From DATAOG01 sp963753685 (GTDB lineage Bacteria; Pseudomonadota; Alphaproteobacteria; Geminicoccales; Geminicoccaceae): a stretch of 64,000 nucleotides of DNA. The stretch is from the NCBI GenBank assembly GCA_963753685.1, contig CAVWDE010000008.1, forward strand, positions 186,001-250,000, in the 5' to 3' direction. This document shows positions 61,488-64,000 of the stretch, in pieces (positions within the stretch are counted from its first letter, which is position 1; each line of letters begins with the position of its first letter). The notes below the pieces were generated by a model that saw only the letters and a program-made list of their open reading frames with translations, was not told the DNA's origin and did no database searches. Both the position numbers and the translations under genes were made by a program.

Positions 61488-63077
61488 TCACCTCCCAGTA
61501 CGCTCTGGAGATGTTGTAGCGCGTTTTATGGACTTGGTAACCTCCCGCGCGGCCCGACGTGGTCGCCTTTCGAGGGCGAGCATCAGGAGGCCGGCGAGGG
61601 CCGCGAGCGCCGCCACCGGCCCGAGGCCGAAGCGGGCGAACGGCGGCGGCACCGGCAGGGGCGCCGGTAAGGCGGCATCGAGCACGCCGGTCTCATCTAG
61701 ACCCAGGCGCGCCTGGATGCGGCCCCAGGGATCGACCACCGCCGAGATGCCGGTGTTGGCGGCGCGCACCAGCGGCAGACCCTCCTCGATCGCGCGCATC
61801 CGCGCCATGGCCAGGTGCTGGTAGGGACCGGAGCTGCGCCCGAACCAGGCATCGTTGGTGATGTTCAGCAGCCACGCCGGACGAGCGCGCGGGTCGACCA
61901 CGCCGCCCGGAAAGATCGCCTCGTAGCAGATCAAGGGGCTGAAGGGCGGCAAGCCCGGGAGGGCTAAGGTCTGCCGGCCGGGCCCGCGTTGGAAATCGAT
62001 GCTGCCCTGGGTCAACTTCTCGAGCCCGAGCCGGCCAAGCACCGAGCGAAACGGCAGGAACTCGCCGAACGGCACGAGATTGCTCTTGTCGTAGACCGCC
62101 AGGATCCGGCCGCTGTCATCGAGCGCGAACAGGCTGTTCCAGGCGCGCGGCGGCTGGCTCGCGAGATCGAAGCGCGTCCCGCCGGTCAGCAGCAGCCCGC
62201 CTGGCGGCACCACCCGAGCGATCATCCTGCGCGCCTCGGGCTCGCGGTCGAGCGGGTAGGGAGCCGCCGATTCCGGCCAGATCACGACCGATTTGCGATC
62301 GGGGCGGGCGCCCGGGGCCGGCCGGGCCGAGAGCTCGAGATAGTGTGCGAACCAGCGGGCACGCAGCTCCGGCTGCCACTTGTCGCTCTGGGCGACGTTG
62401 CCCTGCACCAGGCGGAGCTGGACGTCGGTCACCGGGGGCGTCCCTGCCTCCTGTAGGCGCAGTGTGCCGCCGAGCCAGATCAACGCGAGGAGCAGCCCAG
62501 CGGCCGCCGGCGCCGGCCAACGCGCCGACGGCCCCGGCTCGAGCAGGGCAGCCGGCAGCGCGCCGACCAGAACCGCAAGCAGGCTCAGGCCCCAGATCCC
62601 GGTGAGCGCGGCAAGCTGGCTCGGCCCGGCCCAGTCGGCGAAGGTGTAGCCGATCAGGTTCCAGGGGAAGCCGCCGAACAGCAGGTGGCCGCGCAGCCAC
62701 TCGGTCAGCAACCAGGCAAGCACCAGCGCGAGCGCCGCGGCACTGGTGCTCCGCCAGCGATGGAGGGCCACGAGCACGGCCGCCAGCGCCGGATACAATG
62801 CGAGCCCGGCGCACAGCAGCACCACCGCCGGGATCGCCAACAGGCCGAACCGCTCGGCATCGGTGAAAAAGGCGATCGCGATCCAGTACAGGCCGAGCAG
62901 GAAATGGCCAAAGCCGAAGCACCAGCCGAGCAGCAGGGCGCGGCGCGGCCGCCCGGCATGGCGCAAGAGGTGCAGCAGGCCGGCGAAGCCGAGCAGGCAG
63001 GGCCAGAGGTTGGTGGGCGGCAGGGCCAGCGCCACGGCGGCGCCGAGCCCCAAGGCGGAGGCGCGCGGCCAACGCAT
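61488..63077 (-). CDS. lnt: apolipoprotein N-acyltransferase
   Basis: Lnt adds the third acyl chain to lipoproteins in the inner membrane. The 529-residue protein has an N-terminal block of hydrophobic segments (about 1-200) and a nitrilase-like periplasmic domain with the catalytic triad: Glu in VIWPESAAPYPL, Lys in AVYDKSNLVPFGEFLPF and Cys in PLICYEAIFP. A final membrane segment is near 500. It is 56 bases downstream of the corC-like gene, the usual pair. Confidence 0.95.
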   Translation of the reverse strand: MRWPRASALGLGAAVALALPPTNLWPCLLGFAGLLHLLRHAGRPRRALLLGWCFGFGHFLLGLYWIAIAFFTDAERFGLLAIPAVVLLCAGLALYPALAAVLVALHRWRSTSAAALALVLAWLLTEWLRGHLLFGGFPWNLIGYTFADWAGPSQLAALTGIWGLSLLAVLVGALPAALLEPGPSARWPAPAAAGLLLALIWLGGTLRLQEAGTPPVTDVQLRLVQGNVAQSDKWQPELRARWFAHYLELSARPAPGARPDRKSVVIWPESAAPYPLDREPEARRMIARVVPPGGLLLTGGTRFDLASQPPRAWNSLFALDDSGRILAVYDKSNLVPFGEFLPFRSVLGRLGLEKLTQGSIDFQRGPGRQTLALPGLPPFSPLICYEAIFPGGVVDPRARPAWLLNITNDAWFGRSSGPYQHLAMARMRAIEEGLPLVRAANTGISAVVDPWGRIQARLGLDETGVLDAALPAPLPVPPPFARFGLGPVAALAALAGLLMLALERRPRRAAREVTKSIKRATTSPERTGR

Positions 63078-63133
63078 CAGCCCGGCGGCGAGGCGACTGG
63101 TCCGGGCCTCGACGGCCGGCTGCGGCGCGCCGC

Positions 63134-64000
63134 TCAGCCGTCCTCTTCCGGCTCGGCGGCCGCGGGCTCGACCCGCAGGATGCGCAGGCGCTTGATCCGG
63201 CGCGGGTCGGCGTCCAGCACCTCGAACTCGACGCCGGCCGGGTGGCGGACCACCTCGCCGCGCGCCGGCACCCGATCGAGCAGGGTGAAGATCAGCCCGG
63301 CCAGGGTGTCGACGTCCTCGCGCCGGTCCGGCTCCAGGAGCTGCAGACCGAGCCTCGATTCGAGCTCCTCGACCTCGACCCGGCCATCGGCCTCGAGCAC
63401 GCCGTCGGGCAGCTCGATGATCCGCGCCGGCAGGATCTTGTCGTGCTCGTCCTGGATCTCGCCGACGATCTCCTCGACCAGATCCTCAATTGTGGCCAAG
63501 CCGTCGGTGCCGCCATACTCGTCGACCACGATCGCCATGTGCACACCGGTGTCGCGCATCTGCAGCAGCAGATCGAGGATCCGCATCGAGGGCGGCACGA
63601 ACAGCACCTCGCGCATGATCCGCTCGAGCGCGAAGTCGGCGCCGTCACCCCAATAGGGCAGCAGGTCCTTGATATGGACCATGCCGATCACCTCATCGAG
63701 GTTCGCGCGGTAGACCGGCAGCCGGGTGTGCATGCCCTCGCGCATGGTGTCGAGCACCTCGGCGAGGGTCGCCGTGACCGCGATCGCCTTGACGTCGGAG
63801 CGCGGCACCATGACGTCCCAGACCTGGAGCTCGCCGAAGCTCAGCGCGTTGAGCAGGAGCTCCCGCTCGTTCTCGGTGAACTCGGTCCGATCCTCGGTGC
63901 CCTCCTCCTCGTGCTCCTCGATCAGCTCCTCGAGCGTCTCGCGCAGCGAGTGACCCTCGCCGTTGCGGCGGCGCGCGAGGACGCGCAGCCGGGTCAACAG
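63134..64000 (-). CDS. corC: CBS-domain transporter-associated protein (CorC/HlyC type), 5'-partial
   Basis: The frame is open to the right edge, so the first codons are outside the window; the most upstream possible start seen is a TTG at 63997. The 287 visible residues include two CBS domains (VMVPRSDVKAIAVTATLAEVLDTM; LFVPPSMRILDLLLQMRDTGVHMAIVVDEYGGTDGLATIEDL, in part) and the C-terminal transporter-associated domain (LAGLIFTLLDRVPARGEVV). It lacks membrane segments, like CorC/YbeX, and precedes lnt as in many proteobacteria. Confidence 0.9.
   Translation of the reverse strand: MLTRLRVLARRRNGEGHSLRETLEELIEEHEEEGTEDRTEFTENERELLLNALSFGELQVWDVMVPRSDVKAIAVTATLAEVLDTMREGMHTRLPVYRANLDEVIGMVHIKDLLPYWGDGADFALERIMREVLFVPPSMRILDLLLQMRDTGVHMAIVVDEYGGTDGLATIEDLVEEIVGEIQDEHDKILPARIIELPDGVLEADGRVEVEELESRLGLQLLEPDRREDVDTLAGLIFTLLDRVPARGEVVRHPAGVEFEVLDADPRRIKRLRILRVEPAAAEPEEDG

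Overview
The window comes from a GC-rich alphaproteobacterium, most like the Rhodospirillales and relatives. Lineage markers are the block corC-lnt-xre-metK-trmB-rimP-nusA-ylxR-infB-rbfA-truB-rpsO-pnp, an Irr-type Fur protein, FliX next to flgI, a stand-alone FlgJ rod-binding domain, and a terminator-bearing leader before rimP. I saw no rRNA, tRNA, CRISPR array, transposase or phage gene.

Layout. 1-3.2 kb: the end of an acyl-CoA dehydrogenase gene, an OmpA-domain protein and a pseudoazurin-like cupredoxin. 3.4-7.2 kb: four co-directional nucleotide-sugar genes (SAF-domain dehydrogenase, RmlC-type epimerase, extended SDR lacking the usual catalytic Lys, RmlA). 7.8-17.5 kb: assorted housekeeping genes (Fsr-type exporter, rnhB, CPA2 antiporter, asparaginase, DUF423, FAD disulfide oxidoreductase with a TVP38 membrane protein, FAH-family enzyme, DUF4332). 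17.6-24.1 kb: a PCu(A)C copper chaperone gene facing a beta-propeller gene broken by two frame changes, then an isomerase, dapB, dnaJ and dnaK.

24.3-40.6 kb is a flagellar region: fliS-fliD-flaG, two tandem flagellin genes about 90% identical, a sulfotransferase-like gene, a glycosyltransferase-methyltransferase fusion, and a minus-strand operon flgI-flgJ-flgN-flgK-flgL-fliW-OGT facing fliX. Both flagellin genes carry a sigma-54-type -24/-12 site and, upstream of it, two copies of a 15-bp inverted repeat of form CGGCA-N5-TGCCG with centres exactly 30 bp apart. Related repeats lie between flgI and fliX. This looks like the FliX/FlbD-sigma-54 late flagellar circuit known from Caulobacter. The OGT, sulfotransferase and GT-methyltransferase genes suggest that the filament is modified with glycan, but this is inference.

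40.7-49 kb: a TPR protein, an Mla-type lipid transport operon (permease, ATPase, MCE protein, lipoprotein), a 2-hydroxyacid dehydrogenase, an SH3-domain protein, Irr, and a nitronate-monooxygenase-like protein with a Cys cluster. 49.3-64 kb: the minus-strand transcription/translation block, transcribed from corC (running off the right edge) toward pnp. The rimP leader holds a canonical intrinsic terminator that ends six bases before the rimP start codon and is probably an attenuator.
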